DNA of 64,000 bases from contig DHIO01000026.1 of the NCBI GenBank assembly GCA_002403855.1, forward strand, positions 165,305-229,304. Reading direction: 5' to 3'. The stretch's first letter is position 1, and each line of letters begins with the position of its first letter. This document shows positions 45,016-53,925 of the stretch, piece after piece. The translations under genes and the position numbers were made by a program. Origin of the DNA: Acidimicrobiia bacterium UBA4744 (lineage in GTDB: Bacteria > Actinomycetota > Acidimicrobiia > Spongiisociales > UBA4744). A model generated the notes under the pieces. That model did no database searches, was not told the DNA's origin, and saw only the letters and a list, made by a program, of their open reading frames with translations.

Positions 45016-45223
45016 TGCGCCTCCGCCGGCGCCGATGTCCTTCACCGGCGCTCACCTACTTCATCGGCCGGCGTGCGGTCATCTCTTGAACGGTGGGCAC
45101 AACAGGCCGGTAATTGGCGACGCCACCGTCCCCAGCAAGGTCTCTTTCCAACTGAAACCGATTTCCTCCCATAGGAGTCCAAATGGTTCACAATGGTGCA
45201 ATCATCCGAGGGAGGAACAGAAA

Positions 45224-45445
45224 TTGCCAACGACAACGCTGCGCTACATGACCCGCGAATCGCTTCAAGACGCTCGTCCCGTGTGGCACCAGGACCCGAA
45301 CTGCGCAGGATCCCGCCTCGTCGTCGTCCTTGACGAGGTTGCCCGGAGGTTTGCCGTTCCCTGCGACGGTTGCTCCGACGAAACCATCTCCATAGAGATC
45401 AAGGAAGACTCCGACCTCCGGCTCCTGGCACCCGACAAGTTCTAG
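45224..45445 (+). CDS. small Cys-containing protein, unknown
   Basis: This 73-residue protein contains ARPVWHQDPNCAGSRLVVVLDEVARRFAVPCDGCSDETISIEI. Three cysteines, including CDGC, could bind zinc or be redox active. The frame is open from 45035, but GAGGGAGG eight bases before the TTG at 45224 fixes the start better than the ATG at 45248. Ends LLAPDKF and stops nine bases before the stop of the convergent response regulator gene. No recognised family. Confidence 0.6.
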   Translation: MPTTTLRYMTRESLQDARPVWHQDPNCAGSRLVVVLDEVARRFAVPCDGCSDETISIEIKEDSDLRLLAPDKF

Positions 45446-45454
45446 CGTCTTCCC

Positions 45455-46087
45455 TCAGATGATCCTGCGGTCGGATGCCCATCGAGTCAGTTCGTAGCGC
45501 GACGACAACTGCAGCTTCCTGAGCACGGCGGACACGTGTGACTCCACAGTCTTGATGGAGATCGACAACCGGCGCGCCACCTGTTTGTAGCTGTAGCCTC
45601 GGGCGATCTGTCGGAGGACTTCCTTCTCGCGAGGTGTGAGCTGATCGAGTTCCGGATCCATGGGAGCGGGAACCGTCTCGGCAAACGCATCGAGGACGAA
45701 ACCGGCCAGCCTGGGTGAGAAGACCGCGTCTCCGTCGTTGACACGGCGGATGGCGGATGCCAGTTCCACGGGCTGGATCGACTTCGTGACATATCCGCGA
45801 GCGCCCGCCCGGATCATGGCGATCACATCTTCGGCTGCGTCGGAAACCGAGAGCGCAAGAAATTTCGTTTCGGGTTGCGTCTCGTGCACAGCCCGCACGA
45901 CGGCCAGTCCGCCTCCGCCGGGCATGTGCACGTCGACCAGCACGACGTCGGGTTGAGTCGCCTGAATGTCCTCGATAGCGTCATCGACGTCCGAGGCCAC
46001 ACCCACGAGTTCGAAGGAGGCGTCGAGTTCGGCTTTGACCCCGGACAAGAACAACTGGTGGTCGTCGACCAGAAACACCTTGATCAT
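45455..46087 (-). CDS. NarL/LuxR-family response regulator
   Basis: This 210-residue regulator has an N-terminal receiver (acid pocket FLVDDH, phospho-Asp in VVLVDVHMPGGGG, conserved Lys in YVTKS) and a C-terminal LuxR helix-turn-helix (LTPREKEVLRQIARGYSYKQVARRLSISIKTVESHV). It overlaps the upstream kinase gene by four bases (ATGA) and is the obvious partner of the PspC-domain kinase. The likely target is the divergent PspC/LiaF operon across the 47356-47469 region. This resembles LiaRS/VraRS envelope-stress systems. Confidence 0.92.
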   Translation of the reverse strand: MIKVFLVDDHQLFLSGVKAELDASFELVGVASDVDDAIEDIQATQPDVVLVDVHMPGGGGLAVVRAVHETQPETKFLALSVSDAAEDVIAMIRAGARGYVTKSIQPVELASAIRRVNDGDAVFSPRLAGFVLDAFAETVPAPMDPELDQLTPREKEVLRQIARGYSYKQVARRLSISIKTVESHVSAVLRKLQLSSRYELTRWASDRRII

Positions 46088-47355
46088 GGTTTCCTCATTG
46101 CGAGATGTACCTCGGTCCCCTCGCCCGGTTGACTCTGAACGCGGGCCGATCCTCCCTGACGGTGCAGCCGGCCGACGATCGAATCGGCGATACCACGTCG
46201 ATCTTGCGGAACGGAGTCGGGATCGAACCCAACTCCCTGGTCACTCACGTATATGTCCACGTTCGAACCCTCCACCTCCGCGAACACAGATACCAGGTCC
46301 CCACCCGAGTGCTTGGCGGCATTGGTCATTGCCTCGCCGGCGGCCCCCACCAGGGAACGGATCGAATCATCGAGGGGAAGGTCACCGGCTGTAACCACAT
46401 CAACAGGGACCTGGTGGGTTCCTTCCACCCGTGAGGCCATAGTCTCAAGAGCCTGGCGAAGGGTCTCATCGGTGGTTGCCTGTCCGCCGCCGTACAACCA
46501 GCTTCGTAGCTCGCGTTCCTGCAGACGGGCCAGCATCGCCATGCGGCGGGGATCGTCGGTCCTCTGCATCAAAGCCAGCGTCTGGAGAACGGAATCGTGG
46601 AGATGCGCGGCCACCTCAGCCCGCTCGTCCAGCCTGATCCGTTCTCGGCGCTCATCGGCCAGCTGGTTGACCAATCGCCACATCCAAGGGCCGAACACCA
46701 GCAGGAACCCGGCCACCGTCACGACCACGGCCAGCACAACTCCACCCACCAGACCCACCGCGTCAATCGACTGGAGATAGAACCCCAGGCCGGCCGTCAT
46801 GAGCACGCCACCCGCGACGATGCGCGCCGCACTCCCTCCCTTGCTCGTTTCACCGACGGGAAAGGCCCGGCGAGTCCAACGGGAACGGCGGGTCTGATCG
46901 ATGAGCGACCACGTGAGGGCAAAACCGAACGAAGCCATCGCAACCGGCCAGACGAGCGAGTCGCCGAACCACAGGCCCAGCGACCGGAGCAGCAGCAAGA
47001 ATCCGAAGAAGATCATGCCGAGGGCCACCCGACGCCGGGCCCCCCGCACCGCCAGCCTATTGTGCAATGCGGCCGCCGACTGCGGATCGGGGTCATCGAG
47101 GGTCAACACCCAACCGGCCAGATAGGCCAGCACCCCTACTCCCCCGGCCAGGGCCAAGGTGATGAACCCTGCCCGCACAAACACAGGATCGATGTCCAGC
47201 ACATCGGCGATACCGGCCGCCAGACCCGTGAGGACACGGTCGTCCTTGTTTCGACGAATTGCCAGGCCGGGTCGTTTGACCCGATCCGCGCTTGCAGTGT
47301 GATTGGTGACCTGATCGGTGATGACGAACTCCTGACCCTGCGAAGATGATCCCAC
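46084..47355 (-). CDS. PspC-domain sensor histidine kinase
   Basis: This 423-residue kinase has an N-terminal PspC domain (RRNKDDRVLTGLAAGIADVL, then DPVFVRAGFITLALAGGVGV), four further helices, a HisKA_3 dimerisation helix (His in AAHLHDSVLQTLALMQ) and HATPase (GEAMTNAAKHSGGD, YVSDQGVGFDPDSV). It has almost no extracytoplasmic part, so it probably senses membrane state or the neighbouring PspC protein. GGGAG before the GTG at 47355 makes this a better start than the GTG at 47373, which has no ribosome site. It overlaps its response regulator by four bases. Confidence 0.9.
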   Translation of the reverse strand: MGSSSQGQEFVITDQVTNHTASADRVKRPGLAIRRNKDDRVLTGLAAGIADVLDIDPVFVRAGFITLALAGGVGVLAYLAGWVLTLDDPDPQSAAALHNRLAVRGARRRVALGMIFFGFLLLLRSLGLWFGDSLVWPVAMASFGFALTWSLIDQTRRSRWTRRAFPVGETSKGGSAARIVAGGVLMTAGLGFYLQSIDAVGLVGGVVLAVVVTVAGFLLVFGPWMWRLVNQLADERRERIRLDERAEVAAHLHDSVLQTLALMQRTDDPRRMAMLARLQERELRSWLYGGGQATTDETLRQALETMASRVEGTHQVPVDVVTAGDLPLDDSIRSLVGAAGEAMTNAAKHSGGDLVSVFAEVEGSNVDIYVSDQGVGFDPDSVPQDRRGIADSIVGRLHRQGGSARVQSQPGEGTEVHLAMRKP

Positions 47356-47384
47356 AGTGACTCCCGGCTCCACAACAGGTGAAT

Positions 47385-47423
47385 ACCCTGAGACAAACCC
47401 TCAGCATCGGGGTTTCTGAAGGG
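47385..47423. promoter_or_regulatory. dense inverted-repeat region between PspC divergent operons
   Basis: Several symmetric elements overlap: AAACCC/GGGTTT (47395-47400 and 47410-47415), CTGAG/CTCAG (47388-47392 and 47400-47404), CCCTCAG with CTGAAGGG (47398-47404 and 47416-47423, one bulge), plus direct repeats ACCCTGAG and ACCCTCAG 12 bases apart. The position between the kinase and the PspC/LiaF gene suggests the operator of the response regulator. Confidence 0.4.
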
Positions 47424-47469
47424 ACACACCTCATAGACGCGTGGTGTGCCGGAGCCGGAGAATGCACCC

Positions 47470-48657
47470 ATGACCAACGACACGAATCTCGAGCTTCCAC
47501 CCGAGGAGGCTGCCGGAAACGACGAGCAGCCGCCGGACGGCGGAACAGAGGCCGCCCGCCCGCCTCTGCGTCGATACGACGGAATCCTGGGTGGGGTAGC
47601 CGCCGGCCTGGCCGGTTACTTCCGGCTTGCTCCGTGGCTGATCCGACTCGCGTTCGTCCTCCTGAGCTTCTTCGGTGGGCTTGGCATCTTGCTCTACGCG
47701 GCAGGCTGGCTCCTGATCCCCTCCACGGGAACCGACCAATCGATCGCCGATCACTGGTTGTCGGAATTAGGCGCGGGTCGATCGTGGATCGGTGCCGCCC
47801 TGATTGCACTGGCTGCAATCTGGCTGCTCACGTCTCTGGACATCACCCGCTGGGGTCTTGCCTGGGCAGTCGCGTTTCTCGTCCTGGGCGTACTCCTCTA
47901 TCGACAGGAAACCCCCCCAGAAGAGAGTGCGTCGAGACCGGCCGAAGCCGCGGCAGGTTTGCCAGCACCGTTGGTCGGGCCTGCCGACAACCAGTCCCAA
48001 TCGCCTCGTCGCTCGCCGGCACGGCGGCCACGCCAACCGCGGCAGGTGCGGACGCCGTCCATGTTGGGCCGCTACACCCTGGCTGCCGGCCTCATCGGCG
48101 TTGGAGTACTCGCCCTGCTGGACGGGGCCGGAGTCCTGTTCCCTGACGTGCGCCACTACCTGGCGCTGGCAGTGGGCATCGTGGGGATCGGTCTGCTGGT
48201 CGGAGCGGTCTGGGGTCGTTCCCGCCTGCTCATCGTCGTCGGACTCTTCCTGGCCTTTCTGATGGGCGCTGCGACCATCGGAGAAGCGGTAGATACCTTC
48301 ACCGACGAGGTGCAGACCTATTCACCGGCAACTTTTGGTGAGGTGTCAACGAACTACACCATGGACAGTGGCACCCTGATCATCGATCTCACCAAGGTCG
48401 ACTGGCAGAACCGGGTGATCGCCATCGACGCCGAGCTTGGGGCGGGCCGAATCGAAGTGAAGCTGCCCGAAATCGTCTCCGCCGCCGTGAACGCCCGCGC
48501 CGGGGTCGGGCAAGTCGAGGTCTTTGGGCGCAGCAGCGAAGGCTTCGGCATCGGCCGCTCGGCCTCAGTCACCGGGCCGGATGGATCCGGCGACATCACC
48601 ATGACGATCCGAGTCGGAGCCGGCCAAATCACGGTCAACCAGGAGAGCAACTCATGA
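47470..48657 (+). CDS. PspC domain / LiaF-like membrane protein
   Basis: This 395-residue protein has an acidic N-terminus, a PspC domain (RRYDGILGGVAAGLAGYFRL, LLYAAGWLLIP), further helices, a Pro/Arg-rich linker (about 160-200), more helices, and a C-terminal beta-rich domain like the LiaF/DUF2154 cell-wall-antibiotic response domain (IDAELGAGRIEVKLPEI, ARAGVGQVEVFGRSSEG, GAGQITVNQ). It is divergent from the PspC kinase and would act as inhibitor or effector in envelope stress. ATG 47470 has GGAG upstream; GTG 47446 is an alternative. Confidence 0.87.
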   Translation: MTNDTNLELPPEEAAGNDEQPPDGGTEAARPPLRRYDGILGGVAAGLAGYFRLAPWLIRLAFVLLSFFGGLGILLYAAGWLLIPSTGTDQSIADHWLSELGAGRSWIGAALIALAAIWLLTSLDITRWGLAWAVAFLVLGVLLYRQETPPEESASRPAEAAAGLPAPLVGPADNQSQSPRRSPARRPRQPRQVRTPSMLGRYTLAAGLIGVGVLALLDGAGVLFPDVRHYLALAVGIVGIGLLVGAVWGRSRLLIVVGLFLAFLMGAATIGEAVDTFTDEVQTYSPATFGEVSTNYTMDSGTLIIDLTKVDWQNRVIAIDAELGAGRIEVKLPEIVSAAVNARAGVGQVEVFGRSSEGFGIGRSASVTGPDGSGDITMTIRVGAGQITVNQESNS

Positions 48658-48878
48658 ACGAAAGACACCCTCTGGACATCATCTCCCTGATCTTCGGCGT
48701 CCTGTTCGTCGGCCTTGCTGTGCCCGTTCTCCTCCTGGACACCCAGCTGCGCATCGACGTCCGATGGGCTCTCCCGGCCACCGTGATCGTCATCGGAGTC
48801 CTCCTCCTGTGGTCTGCGCTGCGGCCCGGCCGGAAAAGGGTCACCAACGTCGAGACGGCCATTGACGAAGACCGATAG
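48654..48878 (+). CDS. small two-helix membrane protein
   Basis: This 74-residue protein has two hydrophobic helices (IISLIFGVLFVGLAVPVLLL and WALPATVIVIGVLLLWSAL) and a charged tail. Its ATG overlaps the stop of the PspC/LiaF gene by four bases (ATGA), so it belongs to that operon and presumably to the same envelope-stress complex. No recognised domain. The 159 bases after it (48879-49037) contain a weak hairpin near 48919-48942 (ACCCG/CGGGT) that may terminate the operon before the convergent gene. Confidence 0.8.
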   Translation: MNERHPLDIISLIFGVLFVGLAVPVLLLDTQLRIDVRWALPATVIVIGVLLLWSALRPGRKRVTNVETAIDEDR

Positions 48879-49037
48879 CCCGACGAGGACCAACAACCCT
48901 CAGAGGAAGCACTGCCGGCCAACCCGACAACCAGCCGGGTGGTCGCATCTAAGGCCCCGCGGTCTTGACGGAGATCAGCGAAGCTGGATTCTCCCCGGAA
49001 TCGATCTCAATGAGGCCGGGGGCGCCACAGACCCGGC

Positions 49038-50258
49038 TCAGATGAGCCCCACCTGTTTGCCTACCTGTTCGAACGTCTCCAGAACGCGATCAAGTTGATC
49101 ATCGGTGTGAGTAGCCATCACGCTGGTCCGCAGCAGCTGCCTTCCCTTGGGCGTCGCCGGGGAGATGATGGCATTGACGTAGATCCCGGCGTCCAGCAAG
49201 TGCTTCCACATGAAGAAGGTCAGTGTGTCGTCGCCGACGATCACCGGGATGACCGGCGTCACCGAAGCGCCGGTGTCGAAACCCAGCCCGCGGAGGCCGC
49301 TCCGCAGCCGGTCGGCGTTCGCGTGCAGCCGCACCACCCGCTCGGGTTCGGCTTGCATGACGTGCAAAGCGGTCAACGCCGCGGCCGCGTTCGCAGGCGG
49401 GATCGACGCGCTGAAGATGAGCGATCGAGCGTGGTGTTGGATGTAGTGAACGATCTGCTCATCTCCGGCTACGAAGCCCCCCAGCGAAGCCAGCGATTTG
49501 GAGAAGGTCGACATGATGAGGTCCACCGACTCCGTGACCCCGAAGTGAGCGGAGGTGCCGTGACCATCGGCCAGCACCCCCAAAGCGTGGGCGTCATCGA
49601 CCATCAGCCGAGCCCCGAACCGCTTGCACAGTTCGACGATCTCGGGAAGAGGGGCCAAGTCTCCCTCCATGCTGTAGAGGCCGTCGACCACAACGAGCTT
49701 GCCGCGATCGGCGGGGACGTCGGCAAGGGTCCGCTCGAGTTGTTCCATGTCGTTGTGCCGGTAGCGCTTTATCTGGCCCCAGCTCAGCCGAGCGGCGTCG
49801 ACGATGCTGGCATGATCCTCCTTGTCGAGGATCACCGTGTCGAAGCGGCCGACCAGCGACGACACAACTCCCAGGTTGGTTTGCATGCCGGTGGAGAACA
49901 CCAAGCCGGCTTCCTTGCCGACCCAAGCTGCCAACTCCCGCTCCAATTGAAGGTGAAGTTCGAGAGTTCCGTTCAGAAATCGCGACCCCGTGCAACTGGT
50001 ACCAAACTCGGCGACTGCCTGTTGGGCTGCCTCACGGACCTTGGGGTGTGTGGTCAATCCGAGGTAGTTGTTCGAGCCGAACATCAAGATGCGGCGGCCC
50101 CGGTAGACGGCTTCGGCACCCTCGGTGCCCTCCATGGCGAGGAAGTACGGATAGAGGCCCAGCGCCTTGGTCTCATGGGCGATCGTGAAGGCATGGGCCT
50201 TGTCGAAGAGGTCCGCCATGACAGCCGGCGGTGCGATGCCGGGTTCGGTGCTCGTCAT
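49038..50258 (-). CDS. spt: serine palmitoyltransferase-like alpha-oxoamine synthase
   Basis: This 406-residue PLP enzyme belongs to the alpha-oxoamine synthase family. It has MFGSNNYLGLTTHPKV, TSCTGSRFLNGTLELH, DKEDHASIVDAARLS, VVVDGLYSMEGDLAPL, VDDAHALGVL and the PLP Lys254 in STFSKSLASLGGF. FSKSxASxGGF and the C-terminal MWKHLLDAGIYVNAIISP...LLRTSVMATHT are serine palmitoyltransferase features rather than BioF or KBL ones (those have TLGKALGG). It would condense serine with palmitoyl-CoA to 3-ketosphinganine. ATG 50258 overlaps the upstream reductase by four bases. Substrate assignment is inferred. Confidence 0.75.
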   Translation of the reverse strand: MTSTEPGIAPPAVMADLFDKAHAFTIAHETKALGLYPYFLAMEGTEGAEAVYRGRRILMFGSNNYLGLTTHPKVREAAQQAVAEFGTSCTGSRFLNGTLELHLQLERELAAWVGKEAGLVFSTGMQTNLGVVSSLVGRFDTVILDKEDHASIVDAARLSWGQIKRYRHNDMEQLERTLADVPADRGKLVVVDGLYSMEGDLAPLPEIVELCKRFGARLMVDDAHALGVLADGHGTSAHFGVTESVDLIMSTFSKSLASLGGFVAGDEQIVHYIQHHARSLIFSASIPPANAAAALTALHVMQAEPERVVRLHANADRLRSGLRGLGFDTGASVTPVIPVIVGDDTLTFFMWKHLLDAGIYVNAIISPATPKGRQLLRTSVMATHTDDQLDRVLETFEQVGKQVGLI

Positions 50259-51091
50259 GTCCTGCCGACCTTTCTTTTGGCCCTGGTCAAATCTCGATCC
50301 AGGAAGGCCCGGACCAGTTGCGGCGCATATCTTTGCAGCCTCCACACCATCCGTGTCCGATTTGGGAGAATATGGAACCTCCCCCGCACGATACCGTCGA
50401 CGAACTGGCAAGCTACATCGTCCGGCTGGGCGAGTTTGATGTTGGCGGACATCTCATGGGTTTCGGGAGGTTTCGTGAGGTTCTCGCGAGCGAACCCCGG
50501 CGTGTCCGTGTCGGGTGGATAGAGTACCGATACCCGGAGCCCGGCCGGCCGCAACTCGTGGCGCAACACTTCGGCCAGGCCGACCAGGGCAAACTTGGAC
50601 GGCGAGTAGGCCGCATAGCCGATGATCCCAACATACCCCGCCACCGAGGAGACAAAGGCGATGTGTCCCCGGCGCGCGACCAGCATATGGGGCAGCACGA
50701 CGAGCGTCGGGATCAATTGACCGAAGTAGTTGCAGTCCATCTGCCGCTGGTAGTCCTCGAGGCCGAGATTGCTGACGTAGTCCGGCTGGGCGTAGCCGAC
50801 CGAGTTGACCAGGTAGTCGGGAACCCCCCTCTCTGCGATCCAAGCCTCCAATTTGGGGCCAATGTCGTCCCGATCGGCTGCGTCGGCTGGGATCGTATCG
50901 ACGAACTGGCCCGGCACCGAGGCAAGCGTGCGCAGGCGGCCGCCGGCTTCTTCAAGGGTTCCGTTGCCGCGAGCGACTACCGCTACCGACCCACCCAGTC
51001 GCACGATCTCCGCCGCGGTGGAGAAGCCGATTCCCTTGGATCCACCACACACGATGGCCGTGTGACCTGCCAGCCGGTTTGTATTCGCCAT
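50255..51091 (-). CDS. short-chain dehydrogenase, 3-ketosphinganine reductase-like
   Basis: This 278-residue SDR has the NAD(P) site CGGSKGIGF, catalytic S149, Y162 and K166 in VSSVAGYVGIIGYAAYSPSKFAL, and the segment VSVLYPPDTDTPGFARENLTKPPET, which matches the signature of eukaryotic-type 3-ketodihydrosphingosine reductases (KDSR). Arg41 after the second strand (VVARGNG) suggests NADPH. The gene precedes the serine palmitoyltransferase-like gene with a four-base overlap, so the two would make sphinganine. GGAGG before the ATG. Confidence 0.75.
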   Translation of the reverse strand: MANTNRLAGHTAIVCGGSKGIGFSTAAEIVRLGGSVAVVARGNGTLEEAGGRLRTLASVPGQFVDTIPADAADRDDIGPKLEAWIAERGVPDYLVNSVGYAQPDYVSNLGLEDYQRQMDCNYFGQLIPTLVVLPHMLVARRGHIAFVSSVAGYVGIIGYAAYSPSKFALVGLAEVLRHELRPAGLRVSVLYPPDTDTPGFARENLTKPPETHEMSANIKLAQPDDVACQFVDGIVRGRFHILPNRTRMVWRLQRYAPQLVRAFLDRDLTRAKRKVGRT

Positions 51092-51225
51092 AGCGCCTCC
51101 ACTCCCGCCGGATCTTGCGCCGGGCCGGGTGTGGCGTCGTAGCGTACGCGTCGGGCCATCCGAACGCTAGCGCGCCGGCCGGATCGGCTCCGTGCGAGAA
51201 TCGACCGGGAAGAGAGGAGCACTCG

Positions 51226-51474
51226 ATGACCCACGACGCGCCGGCCGTCAGGGCGCTTGGTGAAGCCGGGTATGAACCCAACCGGCTCGCCGCTCTGGCG
51301 GGGCTGAGGGGGAACGAGGTGACGGCCGAACTGGTCGGGCGCCGGGCTCTCTCCGACAGAACCATGGCGGCCCTGCGGGGACTGCTCGGCCCTCATCTCG
51401 CCGAAGAAATCGCTGCACAGGCCGGTGCCTCGCGCGCCGCCTATCTGATGGAGGTCCAAGCCGGACGGATGTAG
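51226..51474 (+). CDS. small soluble protein, unknown
   Basis: This 82-residue protein is helical and alanine-rich (APAVRALGEAGYEPNRLAALAG, SDRTMAALRGLLGPHLAEEI). GAGGAG six bases before the ATG supports the start. No domain recognised; the length and helical pattern would suit a small adaptor or a CopG/HTH-like fold, but no motif shows this. It is divergent from the KDSR-like gene with a 134-base gap, and its stop is eight bases from the stop of the convergent nitroreductase-like gene. Confidence 0.6.
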   Translation: MTHDAPAVRALGEAGYEPNRLAALAGLRGNEVTAELVGRRALSDRTMAALRGLLGPHLAEEIAAQAGASRAAYLMEVQAGRM

Positions 51475-51481
51475 CTGCCGA

Positions 51482-51871
51482 TCAGGCGTCGATTTCGACC
51501 CTATCGAGCAACAAGAAATCGCGCGCTTGGAGACCGAGAAGCGAGACTCGCACCGGAAACGGCATGTGCCTGCTACCGGATGCCCATCCGACCACTCGTG
51601 GGTTGCCGAGCCGGATCGCCTCTCCGCTCCGAACCAGCACACAGGTGCCGGCAGCCTGCACGTTCTTGAGCCAGTCGACGTCACGACCATAGGTAAGCGC
51701 GATGGCGAAGCCTTCATCGGTGGGAAACGCAAACAGCGGCGTCCGGTACTCGTATCCGGTCACCCGCCCCCGATGCAAGACGATCGCCATCGGGCGGATC
51801 CGGTGAAAACGCCGCATGACGGGATTGGTGATCCGCTTGTTGAGACGGGCGAGACCTTTGGGAAGTGGCAC
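51482..51871 (-). CDS. deazaflavin-dependent nitroreductase family protein
   Basis: This 129-residue protein has the split beta-barrel of the F420-dependent Ddn/DUF385 family: RRFHRIRPMAIVLHRGRVTGYEYRTPL, then DWLKNVQAAGTCVLVRSGEAIRLGNPRVV. Family members bind F420 and reduce quinones or nitroimidazoles. The typical membrane-facing N-terminus is short. It lies 18 bases downstream of the acetoacetyl-CoA synthetase gene on the same strand, possibly co-transcribed. Substrate unknown. Confidence 0.87.
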   Translation of the reverse strand: MPLPKGLARLNKRITNPVMRRFHRIRPMAIVLHRGRVTGYEYRTPLFAFPTDEGFAIALTYGRDVDWLKNVQAAGTCVLVRSGEAIRLGNPRVVGWASGSRHMPFPVRVSLLGLQARDFLLLDRVEIDA

Positions 51872-51889
51872 GCAGCCGAGGCTAGCTGG

Positions 51890-53908
51890 CTACGGCCGGG
51901 ACTCGGTCTGGTCGGTCTCCACCGAGGTGGACGGTTTCGCAGGAGTTTGGTCGAGCAAGCGAACGAAAGCGTCGAGGGAGCGTGGATTGGCCATGGCGTC
52001 ACGGCGCACTGCTTGCTCGACAGGGATCCCGGCCAGGATTCGCTTCACCGGCACCTCCATTTTCTTGCCGTTCAACGTCAGCGGAACCTCGTCGATTCGG
52101 TAGATCTCGTCCGGCACGTGACGGGGTGAGAGCTCCTCCCGCAAGGCATGCTTGATTCGCCGGCGGAGCCGATCATCGATCTCCACCCCGGCGGCGGGCA
52201 CAAGGAACAACAGAAGGCGACCTTCTCGTCCCAACCTCCCGGTGTCGATCACCATGCTGTCCAAGACCTCCGTGAACCCATCGATCACCTGATAGAACTC
52301 GCTGGTGCCCATGCGGATGCCACCCCGGTTGAGGGTGGAATCGGACCGTCCGTACACCACGCACGACCCGTCGGGATGGATCGAGATCCAGTCGCCGTGC
52401 CGCCACACCCCCGGGTACATCTCGAAGTAGCTGGATCGATAACGCTGCCCTCCGGGGTCGTTCCAGAAGTAGATGGGCATCGAAGGCATGGGAGCGGTGA
52501 TGACCAACTCGCCCACCTCCCCGATCACCGGAGCACCGTGCTCGTCATAAGCCTCGATCTTCGCTCCAAGCTGCCGGCACTGGATCCGGCCGGCGCGCAC
52601 CGGGAGCAGCGGGCAGCCGCCCAGAAAGGCGGTACAAAGATCCGATCCGCCGCTTATCGAAGCCAAGAGAAGGTCGGACCCCACCTCTTCGTACACCCAG
52701 GCGAACCCGTCGGGAGTGAGTGGAGCGCCGGTGGATCCTACGCTCCGCAGAGCACTCAGATCCAACCACCGGCCCGGATGGAGGCCGGCCCGCCTGCAGG
52801 CCTGGAGGTAAGGAGGGCTGACGCCGAAGTGGGTCAGCTTCCCGGACTCGGCCAGCTTCCAGAGCACCAAAAGATCCGGATGGCTCGGGCTGCCGTCGTA
52901 GAGCACCACGGTCGTACCAACCAGAAGGCTCGAGATGAGGAGATTCCACATCATCCAGGCAGTCGACGTGTACCAAAAGAACCGGTCGCCTTCGCCGACA
53001 TCGACGTGCAACGCCAATTCCTTCATGTGCTCGAGAAGGATGCCTCCCTGGCTCTGGACAATCGGTTTGGGCAGACCGGTGGTGCCCGAGGAGTAGAGAA
53101 CCCACAAGGGGTGGCCGAAAGCCACCGGTTCGAACGTCAGTCGGTCGGAGGTGTGGACCAGATCGTCCCATGAGAGAGCACCGGCGACCGACCCCGCCGT
53201 GCGGTCGAGCCGGGATACCAAGACGATTGCCTCCAGTGTCGGCAGCCGGGAGACGATCTGGGTGAGCACCTCCCGACGGTCGTGCTCTCGCCCGGCGAAC
53301 CGGTAGCCGTCACAGGCGATCAAGACCTTCGGTTCGATCTGAGAGAACCTGTGCGCCACACTCTCGATACCAAATTCCGGAGCGCAGCTGGTCCATACGG
53401 CACCAAGGCTGGCCGTAGCGAGGAACGCGATCAGGGTCTCTGGAATGTTGGGTAGCAACGCTGCGACCCGATCACCCTTCACGACGCCGAGCCGGCGCAA
53501 GCCGGTGGCCGCCGCCGCCACCCGATCGTGGAGCTCGGCAAAGGTGAGTTGTTGGAAAGCCCCGTCCTCGGCCGCGGCGATCACGGCGAGGCGCCCGTCC
53601 CGGCGCCGCAGAGCATGCTCGGCGTAGTTGAGCTTTGCTCCCGGGAACCACTCGGCTCCGGGCATGGCTCGGTCGGGAAGCACGGCTTCGTGAGGTGCAT
53701 GAGCAATGATCCCGAAGTACTCCCAGAGTGACCCCCAGAATCCGTCGAGATCGGACACCGACCATTCCCAGAGCGCCGTGTAGTCGGAGAACTCGAGTCG
53801 TCTCTCGGTCCGCAACCAGGCGAGATAGCGGGTGATGCCGGCTTGCGCAAGGGACTGTGCAGTGGGTTCCCACAGCAGGGTTCCGTCGATGATGTTGGAA
53901 TCTTGCAT
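51890..53908 (-). CDS. acetoacetate-CoA ligase
   Basis: This 672-residue AMP-forming ligase activates acetoacetate (or a similar 3-oxoacid). It has the ANL core PLWVLYSSGTTGLPKPIVQSQGG, the adenylate motif around VWRHGDWISIHPDGSCVVYGRSD, and the C-terminal catalytic Lys in VPLTLNGKKMEVPVKRIL. Segments WFPGAKLNYAEHALRR and SVAHRFSQIEPKVLIACDGY are characteristic of acetoacetyl-CoA synthetases. In-frame starts exist at 53926 and 53920; I prefer 53908. Sits between an MFS transporter and a nitroreductase gene on the same strand, so it may serve imported 3-oxoacids. Confidence 0.9.
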   Translation of the reverse strand: MQDSNIIDGTLLWEPTAQSLAQAGITRYLAWLRTERRLEFSDYTALWEWSVSDLDGFWGSLWEYFGIIAHAPHEAVLPDRAMPGAEWFPGAKLNYAEHALRRRDGRLAVIAAAEDGAFQQLTFAELHDRVAAAATGLRRLGVVKGDRVAALLPNIPETLIAFLATASLGAVWTSCAPEFGIESVAHRFSQIEPKVLIACDGYRFAGREHDRREVLTQIVSRLPTLEAIVLVSRLDRTAGSVAGALSWDDLVHTSDRLTFEPVAFGHPLWVLYSSGTTGLPKPIVQSQGGILLEHMKELALHVDVGEGDRFFWYTSTAWMMWNLLISSLLVGTTVVLYDGSPSHPDLLVLWKLAESGKLTHFGVSPPYLQACRRAGLHPGRWLDLSALRSVGSTGAPLTPDGFAWVYEEVGSDLLLASISGGSDLCTAFLGGCPLLPVRAGRIQCRQLGAKIEAYDEHGAPVIGEVGELVITAPMPSMPIYFWNDPGGQRYRSSYFEMYPGVWRHGDWISIHPDGSCVVYGRSDSTLNRGGIRMGTSEFYQVIDGFTEVLDSMVIDTGRLGREGRLLLFLVPAAGVEIDDRLRRRIKHALREELSPRHVPDEIYRIDEVPLTLNGKKMEVPVKRILAGIPVEQAVRRDAMANPRSLDAFVRLLDQTPAKPSTSVETDQTESRP

Positions 53909-53925
53909 CGATCCAACCATGGACA

